Shown: positions 1-10,960 of the stretch, piece by piece
Position numbering within the stretch: the first letter of the stretch is position 1
Layout: each line of letters begins with the position of its first letter
DNA from: Perilla frutescens
Lineage: Eukaryota; Streptophyta; Magnoliopsida; Lamiales; Lamiaceae
Length of the DNA stretch: 64,000 nucleotides
Reading direction: 5' to 3'
Assembly: GCA_026008535.1 (NCBI GenBank)
Contig: BRKX01000006.1
Span: 40,288,664 to 40,352,663, forward strand
The notes under the pieces: model-generated
Told to the model about the DNA's origin: nothing
The model's database searches: none
The model's input: the letters and a program-made list of their open reading frames with translations, nothing else
Made by a program: the position numbers and the translations under genes

Positions 1-374
1 AGAAAGCCTCATTCTTTGTTTTGCCTACTTGATCTTTCATTTTGGCCTATGGAAGGGCTTTATTTGTTCAGCATATTGATGTCTGTTTCCTTTGTTGATC
101 TATGAATGGGTCTATTGATTGTTGGTATCTGTTTATTTTCTTCTGTATGTCCTTTGAAAGGGCTTATTGAGTTATTACAGCTTCTATTCTTCTCTTATAA
201 GCCGTTTATAAATGGGGATTTGCTCTAGTTACAGAGGTTATGCTGTTCGATTTTTCAGAGGGCATATCCTATTTTTGGCATACTCATTTGTTAATTATAT
301 TCCAAACACTAATCTTTTTTTGGATTAACACCCCGTTCCCACTTAATTACCCTTTTCGGGACCGGACTGTTACA
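1..374 (+). mobile_element. Right end of an LTR-like non-coding element (family G), cut by the window edge
   Basis: No coding potential. The segment ends in a CCCCGT-containing stretch followed by GACCGGACTGTTACA, nearly the same ending as the unit at 659-3835 (GACCGGGCTATTACA). Both also carry loosely similar T-rich text with recurring 'tatgaatggg' phrases. From base 375 on the sequence matches the right LTR of Athila copy A, so this is the end of an insertion into that LTR. The rest of the insertion, and the outer part of the LTR, lie outside the window. Which retroelement lineage it belongs to is not visible. Confidence 0.6.
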
Positions 375-658
375 AACAATCAACCATCACAAGCATAATT
401 CAACACCAAATCGATCCTCCACTCCCTAATGGAGAGATTAGCCCACAACCATGCTTAAATCAACACAAATATCATAAAAGTTCATCATCTCATAACCAAA
501 TGAAAATAACGTAAACTCCTACAATATTTGTTATCCTTCACCAGTTGGGACAAACCCCCACAAATCATCTAAGAACTAGAAAGAAAATTCCAAAAGAAAA
601 CCTCCAAACGAGCCTAGCTTCCGCGGATAGGTCGAAGTCAATTTCTTCTTCCTTAGAA
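375..658 (-). repeat. Athila copy A, 3' LTR, first preserved piece
   Basis: Aligns by eye at high identity with about 14470-14755 of the right LTR of the same element (shared phrases include 'ccaaccatcacaagcataat' and 'gagcctag(c/t)ttccg'). It is cut off on the left by the family G tail and on the right by the family G unit. The LTR resumes at 3836. Confidence 0.8.
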
Positions 659-1496
659 TGTAACAACCTGGATTTTCAGAATAGGATTAAGTAATTTCTA
701 ATTTTAATTAGGAAATATTAACATGAATTTTGAGCATAATAAGGATGTTTTGGTTCTAAACCGCGTTTTTAGGAGTTATTTTTCGTGAAATCGTCTTTTT
801 GAGAATTTCGATTCCAATTAAGTCATGACCGGTTTTGGTTCTAAACCGCGTTTGGAAGGTTTTGACCCAATGAGCATGTCGGTGCTTTCGGATTTTAAAT
901 CTGAAGTCGTTTGAGTTCCCGGTGATTTAAAACACGTTTAAAGAAGTTATGAATGGTGTTTTTCCGTAGGAGCGTGATCGTTAGAAATTTATGAAATCTC
1001 GTGTGTTGGCTCGAGCCTTATTTTTTCAAGCCTATACTATAGGAAATTTCTCAAGGAATTCGTTGGCGTTTCCGGATTTCCATTCTTAGGTCAATAGAAT
1101 GCTCGGGAATTTTATTTGTCCCTTATGTGGAATAGTAACTTTATTTTTGAAAAGAGAATCTTTTCTCGTTTTCCTTCAAGATGACTCGTTCTTTATCCCG
1201 AGTCAAGTTGGTTTAATAGTACTCGAGCCAACAAACCTTCCGGTATTTTTGGATTTCGTGAATGAGGTCATTTGGACCTCGACATCGAATAAAATGCCTT
1301 TTAACCGAACCCGATATTTTTAAAGCAGTATTGTTGCACTACAGCAGCTTCTCGAGGAAGCCGCTATTTTTCCTATGAATAGTACCCCTCCCCCTCCCTT
1401 ATTCCTCGCTCATTTCTCATTTCTTCAATCCCCATTTCTGTATAGTAGAGAGAGAGAGGGGAGCCTCTTCGTGAGGCACCCCAGTTGAGAGAGAGA

Positions 1497-1675
1497 GGAG
1501 CGGAGTAGGGAGCGCGGAGGCGCAGGTCCCCGTAGCACATGGAGGCGCCCCAGTGCAAGGAGAGCCGCGGCGCAGGGGGCCGCCGGCGCACACCGCCCCC
1601 CACTGCGGCGCATGGGGGCGCCGGCGCGCACACCCCCGTCGCGGCGCATGGTGCTGCGGCAGCTCCGGCACGTTT
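1497..1675. repeat. GC-rich block inside family G unit
   Basis: A sharply GC-rich stretch in AT-rich surroundings with recurring 'gcggcgcatggg', 'gccggcgcacac' and 'ggcgccccagt' motifs. It gives several overlapping spurious ORFs on both strands. Comparable blocks sit in the Athila LTRs and ORF1 leaders. Confidence 0.7.
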
Positions 1676-2279
1676 TCGTGCGTAGGCCATAACTTTCACC
1701 TCGATGTGAACCATGAGGTCCATGAGTACTCAAATTGAAGCTCTTTAGAAGACCTACGATGTAAAAGTGGCCAATCATCCGGAATCACGATCATTCGAGT
1801 CATATATTCCGTCCCCTTTTGCGGTAATTTCAGATGCCTAAATCCTTTTTAATTCTCGTGTTTTAAGTTATAGTTAAGGGGCAAGGGTTTAGATATTGTT
1901 TCAATTTCTTGTTAGGATCTCGAATAAGGTTTCAAGTTGTTGATCGACTTTCATAAAGAAGAGATGAACCCCAAGGAGGCCCGAGGAAGGATTTTCAGCT
2001 CATTGCTTCGTCTACGTGCTTGTTATCAAGATGCTCGTCATCGAGGTGGGTGGTTCTAAAGCAAGTGTAAGGTTTGAGCTATTAAGTTCTAGAAGCATGA
2101 TAGGGTAAGATGAATATCCAATTAAAATATTTTATGATCTATCTGATTAGTCTCTGTACAAGGAAACGAAAGGAAAAGAAAGGAAGGAAGAAAGTTATAT
2201 GCATGATATTGTTAAATTATGATTTGAGTTTGATAAAGTAAAGTAAGTTATTATAAGTTAAGTGAGCTCTCAGGTATGT

Positions 2280-2550
2280 TTAGATATGTTAGAATTGTTT
2301 AAATACAATTGATGCTAGCATGTGATCTGGAATTGCTTTTAGTTGCAATCTATACTTATGCCCATTCATTTCCTAGTATTTGGTTATTGGGTTTTGCTAA
2401 ACTTAATTAGCTAAGGATATGCCATAATTGTTTATATACAATTTATGCTAGCATGAGATGTTTAGAATTGCTTTAATTGCAATCGATATTTATCCGCGTT
2501 CATTTCCTCGTATTGGAATGTTGGATTTTGCTAAAGCTTATTTAGCTAAG
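2280..2550. repeat. Imperfect tandem duplication, unit about 135 bp, two copies
   Basis: Two successive copies (about 2280-2415 and 2420-2550) share in order 'ttgtttaaatacaat/ttgtttatatacaat', 'atgctagcatg', 'gaattgcttt', 'ttgcaatc', 'ttcatttcct', 'ggattttgctaaa/gggttttgctaaa' and 'tagctaag'. No coding function is apparent. Confidence 0.7.
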
Positions 2551-3835
2551 TATTACCTGTTAGGATGAGTTATAAATCCCTTATAGGCCGAGATCATGCT
2601 CAATTAAAGGATTAGCCCTTAGATGATTGCTCTAGGCTTGGTATTGCTAGCTAAGTCAAGTAAGTATGGAAGGTTAAGGAAGGAAGGTTAAGGTTAAGTA
2701 AGGAAGGTTAAGGTTAAGAAAAGAAGGAATTTAAGGAAAGATATAGCTTCTGTTGTAAGCAGGTTATTGAGCTCAAAGAACAATTTATTTGCATTATCAT
2801 GCCGTGACCTTCGAGTCACCGAGTTGAACATTTAAAAGTAAAGGGAGTCACTGCTGGGTAACCCCCTCGCATACTCAGAAGGATACTTGAGGTAACCCCT
2901 CTCTTATCCTAAAGCATACCTCAGGGTACAGTAGACAACATGTTTGAGCCAGGAAAGGCGCTAAGAAAGGAAGTAAAAGGTTTTGCGGATATGGAGAGGG
3001 CTTTTGCATTTTGCTCTCCATATGCCGCCAGTTTATAATTGGATATTCCAAAGTTTATTAAAGAGTTTTCTCGTAAAACCCTACTGAGTACATTAGTGCT
3101 CACACCCTCTTTTTCAAATGTTTTCAGGTTGAGATGCTGAGGCCGGTGATGTGCTGCTGGTGGGGTTGTCTGGGGTTTCAAGTTTGTTGCTCTATATGGT
3201 TACATTATTTTGTTCCGCTAAGTTTCTGCTAAGTACTCTGATATTTGTATCTAGTCTTGATTAATGTAACTTGATTCTTGATAATAGCATGTCTTAATTG
3301 CTATGATTCGTGCTATCAATAAAGTTTTGAGAATTAGAAGCATGCTCTTTTGACATCCCAGTTATTCCTTCATTAATTCCAAGTTAATTGAAGAGTCACA
3401 CTAGTTGAGCATATTGGTATCTATTCAGTTTCAGTCAACCTAGGAATGGGTCTTTCATGCTTGTTGTTGTTGTTGTCCTATGAATGGGATAATAAGATAT
3501 ATTTGACTCCGACCTATTTATGGGTCTTAGTTGATGTGAACTATGATGAGGTCTTGTTTATTTGAAGAGTCAAATTCCTATCTGTTTATCTTTGGATTCC
3601 GTTTAAATTTCGGTTGGCCTATGATTTGGTATTCCTTTGACTCCTTTGATTCGTTGAAAATGATAAGTTCTTCCTAATCATAAAGTTAAGTTGCCTAAGT
3701 TTTTGAGGCGCTAACTTAGTTTAATTTTAAGAATACCCCCCTGGATTTCCGATTAATCTACTTATTTTCTTTGGGTTTTACGCATAACACCCCGTCCCCA
3801 TTAAAAATGACCACCTAAGTGACCGGGCTATTACA

Positions 3836-4790
3836 GTTTGCTTCCCTCTTGTCTTTCTCTTCTCCTTACCTCTTGAATGGTGGTGATGATGGTAGAGAAT
3901 GGTATAAGTGGTGTGTGTGGAGAGAAAAGAAAAATGAGAGAATGGAAAAGATGAAGTGAATGAGTGGTAAGTGATGAATGATTAGTGATATCGCCCCTTT
4001 TTCAAAGTCCAAAAAAATGGGGATATATGAAAAAGAGTCGAGAGGGGGAGAGTGAGGCGAGGGGAGAGAGAAAAGGTGATGAGATGGGTTGATTGTAAGG
4101 GAGCATTAAATGTGTGAGATTCGTGGGAGATTTGTTGAGGAAAAAGAAGCCAAAAATCTAGAAAGAAATCTTAGGGGAAATGATATCCTATAATTCCTAC
4201 TAATAGATGGCTCAAAAAGTCTTCAACAAAGATTAAATTAATTCCACCTGTGAAACATAGGAGTGCATTGGAGTGCGATTGCACTTGAAATAGGGTGAAA
4301 AACTGATCCGGAGAGGCAAAAGAGCACCCCATGCGTCGGGGCGGGGCACCGCGAGGGGATCTCCTAGAGACAAGGGGCCGCCGCGGCGGCATGTGTCGCG
4401 GGCGCAGGGCTCTCCGCTGAGAGCCTCCATGCACCGCGACGGCATGGGGCGCGGCGGCGGGTGGTGGCCTCGGCTCCTTTCTTCTATGTTCCGTCTTCAA
4501 GTGCAATCGAGTGTAATTCCAAGTCCTCCTTGTCCCCGTCCTTTATATCTTTCCTTTCGACTACTCGAGCTCAATTTCTTCCTTTTTCATTTACCACCAA
4601 AATGCCATTAAATATCCTACTTTTGCAATCAAAAGCTCAAGTTCTTGCACAAGTTGGTATAATTCACCATTAGAGCAATAAATGAGAATAAACACGTAAA
4701 ATCAACACCTAATCAGCACAAAATAAAAGAAAATAATTTACTAGACATAACAAAATTAATAGAATAAACAACACATTTAGACACTAAACA
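3836..4790 (-). repeat. Athila copy A, 3' LTR, second piece
   Basis: Continues the LTR after the family G unit and matches about 14767-15721. It includes a GC-rich block at 4318-4465 and ends (plus sense) 'acactaaaca'. That end lies one base from the reverse complement of the polypurine tract, which fixes the LTR start on the minus strand as TGTTTAGTGT. The full LTR, judged from its right partner, is about 1.87 kb. Confidence 0.85.
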
Positions 4791-4791
4791 A

Positions 4792-4804
4792 CGCCCCCAC
4801 ACTT
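4792..4804 (-). other. Athila copy A polypurine tract at the 3' LTR
   Basis: On the minus strand it reads AAGTGTGGGGGCG, one base before the LTR. This is where plus-strand DNA synthesis would be primed. The same tract, preceded by 'gaggacaag', occurs in copy B (46118-46130) and, with one change, in copy C (47977-47989). Confidence 0.8.
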
Positions 4805-6247
4805 AGCCTTTTGCTTGTCCTCAAGCAAACAAATAATTAAAAACATGAAGAAAGAAGGAAATATTCGCAAAGCAATCATGCAATATGATCAAAACTCATG
4901 GTTCCCACTAAAACATTTATCGTCGAAGAAAAATGAGCTTAATTATCCAATCAAGCGAGTTGTTTGCCCTTTCAAGACTAAGAAAAACACATTAGACTCG
5001 AATCATTTCAAATCGTCCCCCACGAATCTCATCCATATTTATTAAGAAACGAACTTACAACAATATAAGGGATTGCAAACATAGAACGAGTGTCATTAGG
5101 TCAAATCATCGAGCTTAACCGAGCATCCTAATGTGGTTTCCCATACTCATCATGCAATCACGTGAATAGATTGGCACACACATGAGAGGAGTAGAATCCG
5201 GAATGCAATCCCCTTTATTTAAACAAATTATTTGGGGTATGGATCACAATTCACAAGGTAAAACCATAGGGAGGAAATCCCTAGTGTCCTTGTGTGGTTT
5301 TCCATACTCATAGTCGAAGTCATCAACTAGAAGAGTAGAGATCCTTATTGCCCCTATTCTTTAATTTTTATCTCGTTTTTTATGTGGATAAATGATTACG
5401 GGGTAATTTTCATAAAACAAGGCTAAAGATGCTTCCTAATCCTTCAAGGACAAGACTCCTCAACACCAATCATTAATTTATGGTCACATTCAATGACAAT
5501 TCATGCTCAAGGGTGAAACCACGATCACAATTTATTGTTATCATGATTGATTTGAAAACAATTCCTTGAAGATTCATATTCCAATTTTTTTCAAGTTTGT
5601 CAATTGGACAAAAACATAAAGCTAAGAGGGAGGTTCAAAAAATGCAAACATAATAAAGATGATAAAGTCACAAACACATGCAACATAACATCAAAATAAA
5701 AGTTAACAAAGTAAGACAAATTCCTACAATCCCATCAACACAAAATACTTTCAACAAAATCAAAACAAACATCAATCAATCACTAACAATAAAACATGGC
5801 AAAAACATCACAATGAAAAGCTCATGACTCCCCCACACTTAAACCATACAGTGTCCTCAATGCATGAAAAACAATGCTCGATAAAAGTAAATGGGAAGAG
5901 AGCACATTACAAGATTGTAAAAGACCGGCAACGGACGTCGGTTTCTACAAAACAATATTACAAACACATAAATGAAATACGAACAAACTAACATGAAAAA
6001 CAACGCACACAAACACGAAAATACATAAAAACAAAAAATATAAAAGACTTCACTACTCCGGGGGTGGATAAGGTGATGGATTCTACGGCGTGAACGATGA
6101 GGCAAGAGTCCATGCATCCCAGCTCGCTTACAGGGCCTGAATCTGGTCGTCGTGTCTATCGACACGAGAGTAAAGGTCCCTAACGTCTTGGTGCACGACA
6201 CCTATCTCCTTATGAATTGATTGAAATGAGGCATCGATACGCGCTTG
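4805..6247 (-). other. Athila copy A non-coding 3' region, with an upstream second purine tract
   Basis: Lies between the ORF1 stop and the polypurine tract. It is alignable with copies B (44877-46117) and C (31131-31867, 34584-35076), sharing phrases such as 'gggaaaccaca(c/t)', 'aggaaatccctagtgtcc' (reverse sense) and 'cctaatg'. A second tract, AAGTGTGGGGGAG on the minus strand, is at 5828-5840. The part next to ORF1 (about 6060-6247) still shows remnants of the ORF1 C-terminus in a shifted frame. The ORFs predicted elsewhere here are short and not conserved. Confidence 0.7.
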
Positions 6248-7498
6248 CTACTGCAAAGTGTGGGCGATGTGGTCTTGCCTGTAGGTGTTCATGGAGTCAC
6301 ACAAAGACTGATGGAAATGGCCGATGGTGTTGTCAAAAGAGCTTTGGAAGGCGCTCCAGTCGGTGTTCGGCATTTGGTGCCCAAAATGGTGGGGCTGCTG
6401 GAATTGGTCCACTTCCAGCTGCTCGTGGTGGGCGCCCCCCTCCTGTTCTCCCTCTTCGTCGGCTTTCTCATTGCCCGCTTCATCGGGCTCATTGGATGGA
6501 TCATGGTGTGGTGCAGATGAGGATCCGGCTCCTCCAATGAGCTGCATGGTGCCTCGTTGGATGTCCCTTAAATTCCGTACACAGGTCCGCTTGGCATGAG
6601 GCCTCAATTCTCGATCATTGTAAATGATTTCAGCTCTTTTGAGCTCATCCTTGTCGATGCCGTATTGAGCTATCTTTGTGTAGCCATTAAGGGCTGGGGC
6701 ATTTTCTTCAAGAGCCCCGAGCTTCAAAGACAAAGCGGCAATGAAGGCACAAAAGAAGGGGTACTGGAGTTCGGAGTTGAGCGAGTCGTTGATAGATGAC
6801 CAAAGGAAAGTGGATGGGCAAATTTTTCTCTTCTTCTTAGCACACCAAAGAAGATAGGCCTCCATCGAATTAACCTTGTTGGCCTGCTCTTTCCCACAGA
6901 TATTGTAAGCTAAAAACTTGTGTAGAATGGACAATGCTGGATCTTCGATGTACTTGCTTGACGGCTCTTTTGGATCCCAATTCTGAAAACCCGAAATTTC
7001 AAACCATGCATTCCCAACATTAAAGTATGATGGCTTCTCTTTGATTCTGGAGGTTTGAAAATCAAAATAGTCATGCATTGTGGTTAACTTGACTTCATAT
7101 CTTTGCTCAAACATCTGAAAATGAATCATCTTTCCCTTCGTCTCATCATGCTCAAATGATACCAAAAACTCAAGAACCAATTTATTATATGCATCAAATC
7201 TCATTTTAGCAAATGTTTCTAAACCCAAGTTCTTAAGATATTTGGCGAGTGATTCATCAATCCCCAAAGAGCGCATTAATTTCCAATCAATAAATTGTGG
7301 AGAAGAAATGTCATGTTTTCGGAGGTTTGTGTAGCGCTTACCTTCTTCAGGAGATGTGATGAGGAAGGAGGCTCTAAATTGTTGAGCATAGTCAATCACT
7401 TCATTTGGGGAGCTAGAGCTAGCCTTGCCTTTCCCCTTTCCTTTAAGAAGGTTAGGGAGCTTCATTTTGGGGGCCATGAGTGTAGAAGCCTGGAGCAA
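6248..7498 (-). CDS. Athila ORF1-type protein, 416 aa, uninterrupted (copy A)
   Basis: This is the third coding region of Athila-type Ty3/gypsy elements, placed after pol. Pfam calls the family ATHILA ORF-1 / 'Arabidopsis retrotransposon Orf1 C-terminal'. Its biochemical role is unknown, and its position has led to the label env-like. I assign it by position and by recognisable phrases near residues 165-220: a 'W[DE]P' stretch, 'ILHKFLAY', 'GKEQANK' and 'YLLWC'. The N-terminus is Lys-rich (GKGKGK). Residues about 340-375 are acidic and low in complexity, and the C-terminus has 'F..SFD' helix-like repeats. Copies B and C extend the repeat tail, so the A protein is probably shortened by some tens of residues. 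The first Met (7498) is used; Met9 (MAPKMK, near 7474) is an alternative. No transmembrane segment is obvious. It is the only long element ORF here without stops. Confidence 0.7.
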   Translation of the reverse strand: MLQASTLMAPKMKLPNLLKGKGKGKASSSSPNEVIDYAQQFRASFLITSPEEGKRYTNLRKHDISSPQFIDWKLMRSLGIDESLAKYLKNLGLETFAKMRFDAYNKLVLEFLVSFEHDETKGKMIHFQMFEQRYEVKLTTMHDYFDFQTSRIKEKPSYFNVGNAWFEISGFQNWDPKEPSSKYIEDPALSILHKFLAYNICGKEQANKVNSMEAYLLWCAKKKRKICPSTFLWSSINDSLNSELQYPFFCAFIAALSLKLGALEENAPALNGYTKIAQYGIDKDELKRAEIIYNDRELRPHAKRTCVRNLRDIQRGTMQLIGGAGSSSAPHHDPSNEPDEAGNEKADEEGEQEGGAHHEQLEVDQFQQPHHFGHQMPNTDWSAFQSSFDNTIGHFHQSLCDSMNTYRQDHIAHTLQ

Positions 7499-7735
7499 GA
7501 CGAAGAAAATTTTAGCAGAAAGAGAGGGGAGTGGTGGCGGGTACTGTACGCGGCGGCGGTAGGAACACGCAGCGGCGGTAGAAGCACACAGTGGTGGTGG
7601 GCATGTGTAGAGGATGAATTTGCAGAATATTGGTGAAAAATTTGCTGTGGGATTTGAGTTGGGTAAAGAATTTGTGGAAAATTGGAAGAGGAGCGGCGCA
7701 ATTTGGTGGGAAATTTAGGGCACCCGAATGACGGT

Positions 7736-7746
7736 CCCTTTTATAG
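7736..7746 (-). promoter_or_regulatory. TATA-like element upstream of ORF1, copy A
   Basis: The minus strand reads CTATAAAAGGG about 240 bp before the ORF1 start and just downstream of the GC-rich block. Copy B has the same element in the same place (CTATAAAAGGGG, 42906-42917). The match suggests an internal promoter for ORF1, but no transcript data are available. Confidence 0.45.
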
Positions 7747-7769
7747 TGAGAAAGAGATAGGATAAAACA

Positions 7770-7965
7770 TGCCGCGGTGGGTGTATGCACCGCGGCGCAC
7801 ATAGGCGCGAGACGAGGATGATGCGCCACGGTGAGGGATGCCGCGGGCGCGGGGGTGCTTGGCGGAGAAGGGAATGCGCTGAGCCACAGGGACGCGCGGG
7901 CGCGGGATGGCTTGGCCATGACCTCCTCTCCGCCGCAGCGTGTCCATGCGCGGCGGCGGCCCGTT
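7770..7965. repeat. GC-rich block in the ORF1 leader, copy A
   Basis: Dense in 'gccgcggtggg', 'gccgcgggcgcggg' and 'gcgcgggcgcggg' motifs between pol and ORF1. It matches in position, not base by base, the blocks in copies B (42735-42900) and C (28995-29195). The predicted ORFs in it (for example 7512-7972) are compositional. Confidence 0.65.
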
Positions 7966-8137
7966 TTTTCACTTAGCTAATTTTCTTCCTTCTTCGCCCC
8001 AATATCAACTTGCTTCCCCTGCTTTGAGTAGGATTCCCCTGTTTTGCTCTGACCCTGTGGAACAATACCAAAAACACAAGGAGAAATGAAACACAAAATA
8101 TGCAAAGATTAAATGACATATATAAAAATAAGAAAAT

Positions 8138-8155
8138 CATGGGTTGCCTCCCATG
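8138..8155 (-). other. Conserved hairpin just after pol, copy A
   Basis: Inverted repeat CATGGG-6 nt-CCCATG inside a longer conserved string (ATGAGCGCTGCATGGGAGGC on the minus strand) following the pol end. The identical stem is in copy B at 42582-42599. In copy C the right arm is lost (28847-28860). Confidence 0.55.
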
Positions 8156-8214
8156 CAGCGCTCATTTTAACGTCTTGAGCTAGACATGGTTTCCGGGGTG
8201 ACTAGGTGACATTT

Positions 8215-9360
8215 TCGCGCTTGAAAACCTTCTTAGGACTGTCCTTCAAAATACGGCTTGACTCGGTGACCATTCACTTAGAACGTGGTGTTTTTCGCCG
8301 GATTCTTCAATGTTACCACATCATACGGAAACACTTCTTCAATGACGAACGGGCCACTCCATCTTGACTTGAATTTTCCAGGAAAGAGTCGCAAACAAGT
8401 GTTGAAGAGGAGGACCTTCATGCCCGGAATGAGCTCCTTCTTAACAATGCCTTATCATGAAGCCTTTTCACCTTGTCCTTGTAAATCTTTGCATTGTCAT
8501 ATGCTTCATTTCTTAACTCATCGAGCTCGGTCAATTGCGAGGCTTGCTCTTTTCCTGCACAAGTTAGATCAAAATTTACCGCCTTTAGGGCCCAATAGGC
8601 CTTGTGCTCAATCTCAACCGGGAGATGGCATGCTTTTCCATACATGAGGCGGTAAGGATTCATTCCCAAGATAATCTTGTAAGCCGTCCGGTATGCCCAA
8701 AGAGCATCCGTTAGCTTTGTAGACTAATCCTTCCTCGCCACATTCACGGTCTTCTTCAAAATGTTTTGAATTTGTTTGTTGCTCATTTCCACTTGACCGG
8801 AAGTTTGAGGGTGGTATGCAGTCGCCACTTTGTGAGTCACACCATTCTTTTTCATCAACTTCTCAAAAAGTTTGTTGGTGAAATACGTTTCACCATCACT
8901 TATAATCACTCAGGGGAATCCAAACCTACTCAAAATATGCTCATGCACAAACTTGATAACAACATTAGCGTCACAAGACCTAGTAGGGATTGCTTCAACC
9001 CACTTTGACACATAATCAACTGCTAACAGGATATAATCGAAACCAAATGAGTTAGGAAATGGTCCCATGAAATCAATACCCAAACATCAAAAATTTCAAC
9101 AACAAGATTGACATTTAAAGGCATTTCATTTCTTCTCCCAATATTGCCAAATCTTTGGCATTTATCGCATGAAAGACAATAGGCATGAGCATCTTTAAAG
9201 ATGGAAGGCCAATACAAATCGGATTGCAAGATTTTTCGGGCCGTCTTTTTGCGACCGAAGTGGCCACCACAATGAGAAGCGTGGTAAAAGGCCAAAACAT
9301 CGGTTTGCTCCTCCTCCGGGACACATCTTCGAATCACCTCAACCTTTTCCAAGTAGAAAA
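8215..9360 (-). pseudogene. Athila copy A integrase region (broken)
   Basis: Integrase joins the cDNA to host DNA. Visible in order on the minus strand: the HHCC zinc module around 9150-9330 (H..H then 'CDKCQR'); the core with 'EIFDVW' and the catalytic-region phrase 'GETYFTNK' near 8880, where related copies have 'GGTHF'; 'HPQTSGQVE' near 8830; 'YGKACHLP' near 8635; and a C-terminal part with 'NGHRVKPY' near 8270. Frames change near 9050-9110 and 8720-8900, and a stop splits the last part, so it cannot make a working enzyme. Confidence 0.8.
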
Positions 9361-9479
9361 GCTATGGATCGTCCCAAAAGTAGTACTTACACATTGCCAA
9401 AAATCTTTTCCTTTCTTGAAAGGTAAGGTTAGGTCTCATTTTATCACAAGCAAGATAATTAACAATGTCGGCATACCAA

Positions 9480-10960
9480 GGAGATGAATGAAGTTCAAGA
9501 GCATGCTCATATGGAAATGAATCGCAATCAAGTCATTTCTCATGCAATAAATTAAAATTTTCATCAACGGGGAGGCGAGACAAATGGTCCGCAACTACAT
9601 TTTCACACTGGCTTGGGGCTTGGTCAACAAATGCCTTAGAGCCGTATGGTCACTATGCATAATCACTTTCGAACCTAAGATGTAGGATCTAAATTTATCC
9701 AAAGAAAACACAATGACAAGCAACTCTTTTTCGGTTGTGGTGTAATTTTACTTGAGCGCTATTCAAGGTGAGGCAAGCGTAGTAAATTACACGAAGAATT
9801 TTATCAATACGTTGACCCAAAACGGCACTCACAGCGGAATTTGATGTATCACACATGATTTCAAAAGGCAAAGACCAATCAGGGAGAACAATAATGCATG
9901 CGGTGATCAATTTCTCCTTAAGAGTGTTAAAAGCATGCAAACATTTCTCATCAAACTCAAAAGGAACATCTTGAGCAAGTAAATGGCATAGAGGTTGGCT
10001 AATTTTTGAGAAGTCTTTTATAAACCGACGGTAAAAACCGGCATGGCCTAAGAAACTTCTAACACTTTTTACATTAATGGGTGGAGGCAATTTTTCAATT
10101 ACGTCCACCTTAGCCTTGTCTACGCTCATTCCTTCTTTCGACATAACATGACCAAGGACTATGCCGCTAGTAACCATAAAATGACTCCTTTTCCAACTAA
10201 GAGTAAGGTTACTTTCAATGAATCTTTTCAACACAAGTTCAAGTTTCTCTAAACAATCGGAAAATGAGAACCCAAAGACCGAAAAGTCATCCATGAATAC
10301 CTCAATAAAATCACCAATCATTTCGGAGAAGATAGAAAACATACACCTTTGAAATGTGCCCGGTGCATTGCATAGTCCAAATTGCATTCTCCGACACGTA
10401 AAAGTGTTAAACCGGCACGTAAATGCGATCTTGGCTTGGTCCTCCGGCACTATGGCCACTTAAAAATAACCCGATAAACCGTTAAGGAAACAATAAAAAC
10501 TATGCCCGGTCAATTTATCAAGAATTTAATCAATGAAAGGAAGGGGAGAATGGTTTGTTCCAGTGGCAGCATTGAGCTTTCAGTAGTCAATGCACATTCT
10601 CCATCCGGTGGTGGTCCGAGTAGCAACATGCTCTCCTCTATCGTTCTCCACCATCATGATTCGTCCTTTCTTGGGCACCACGTGGACCGGGCTCACCCAT
10701 TCACTATCGGCTATTGGATAGATAATCCCCTCAGTAAGAAGCTTGAGAATCTCCTTCTTCACGACCTCCATCAACACGGGATTGAGCCTCCTTTGTCCTT
10801 CTCGCACCGGCTTAGCCCCTTCTTCTAGAATGATTCTATGCATGCACGTTGAGGGGCTAATTCTTTTGGTGTCGGAAAGGTTCCATCCAATAGCTTGCTT
10901 GTTTCTCTTGAGTACGACTACCAAGAGATCTTCTTCTTCCTTCTCAAGCCCGAAAAAGAT
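9480..10960 (-). pseudogene. Athila copy A reverse transcriptase and RNase H (broken)
   Basis: The RT palm is clear: 'MCIDY' near 10585, 'FGLCNAPGTFQRCM' near 10350 and the catalytic 'FMDDFSVFG' near 10275-10300. RNase H follows ('IMCDTSNSA' near 9850, where copy B has CDASNSA). In-frame stops fall near 10460 and 10578. A frameshift lies near 9750. About 80 bp are missing near 9615 relative to copy B, removing the RNase H end between 'TKPQAK' and 'CENMVADHLSR'. Close similarity to copy B over the whole length supports a common recent source. Confidence 0.85.

Larger units (their letters stand above)
659..3835 (+). mobile_element. Family G insertion, 3.18 kb, non-coding LTR-like unit (solo LTR or LARD candidate)
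   Basis: It begins TGTAACAACC and ends CTATTACA, as an LTR would, and it interrupts an LTR whose uninterrupted version (14755-14775) reads straight through. No ORF has recognisable protein similarity; the ORFs around 1373-1778 come from a GC-rich block. No internal LTR pair was seen, so a long solo LTR or a large non-coding derivative fits best. The flanks (left 'tagaa', right 'gtttg') do not form a clear target duplication. Inside are a GC-rich block (1497-1675), an imperfect tandem duplication (2280-2550) and a purine run built on 'ggttaagg' (about 2668-2735). Confidence 0.6.

Noticed and set aside
1373..1778. Overlapping 84-117 aa ORFs in family G
   Set aside because: Three frames over the same GC-rich block are open together, which is compositional; Ala/Pro/Arg-rich without any motif.
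2921..3181. 86-aa minus-strand ORF
   Set aside because: No domain, no conserved neighbour, lies within a non-coding LTR-like unit.
654..3840. Target-site duplication for the family G unit
   Set aside because: Left flank 'tagaa' and right flank 'gtttg' do not match; comparison with 14757-14770 allows at most one shared base.
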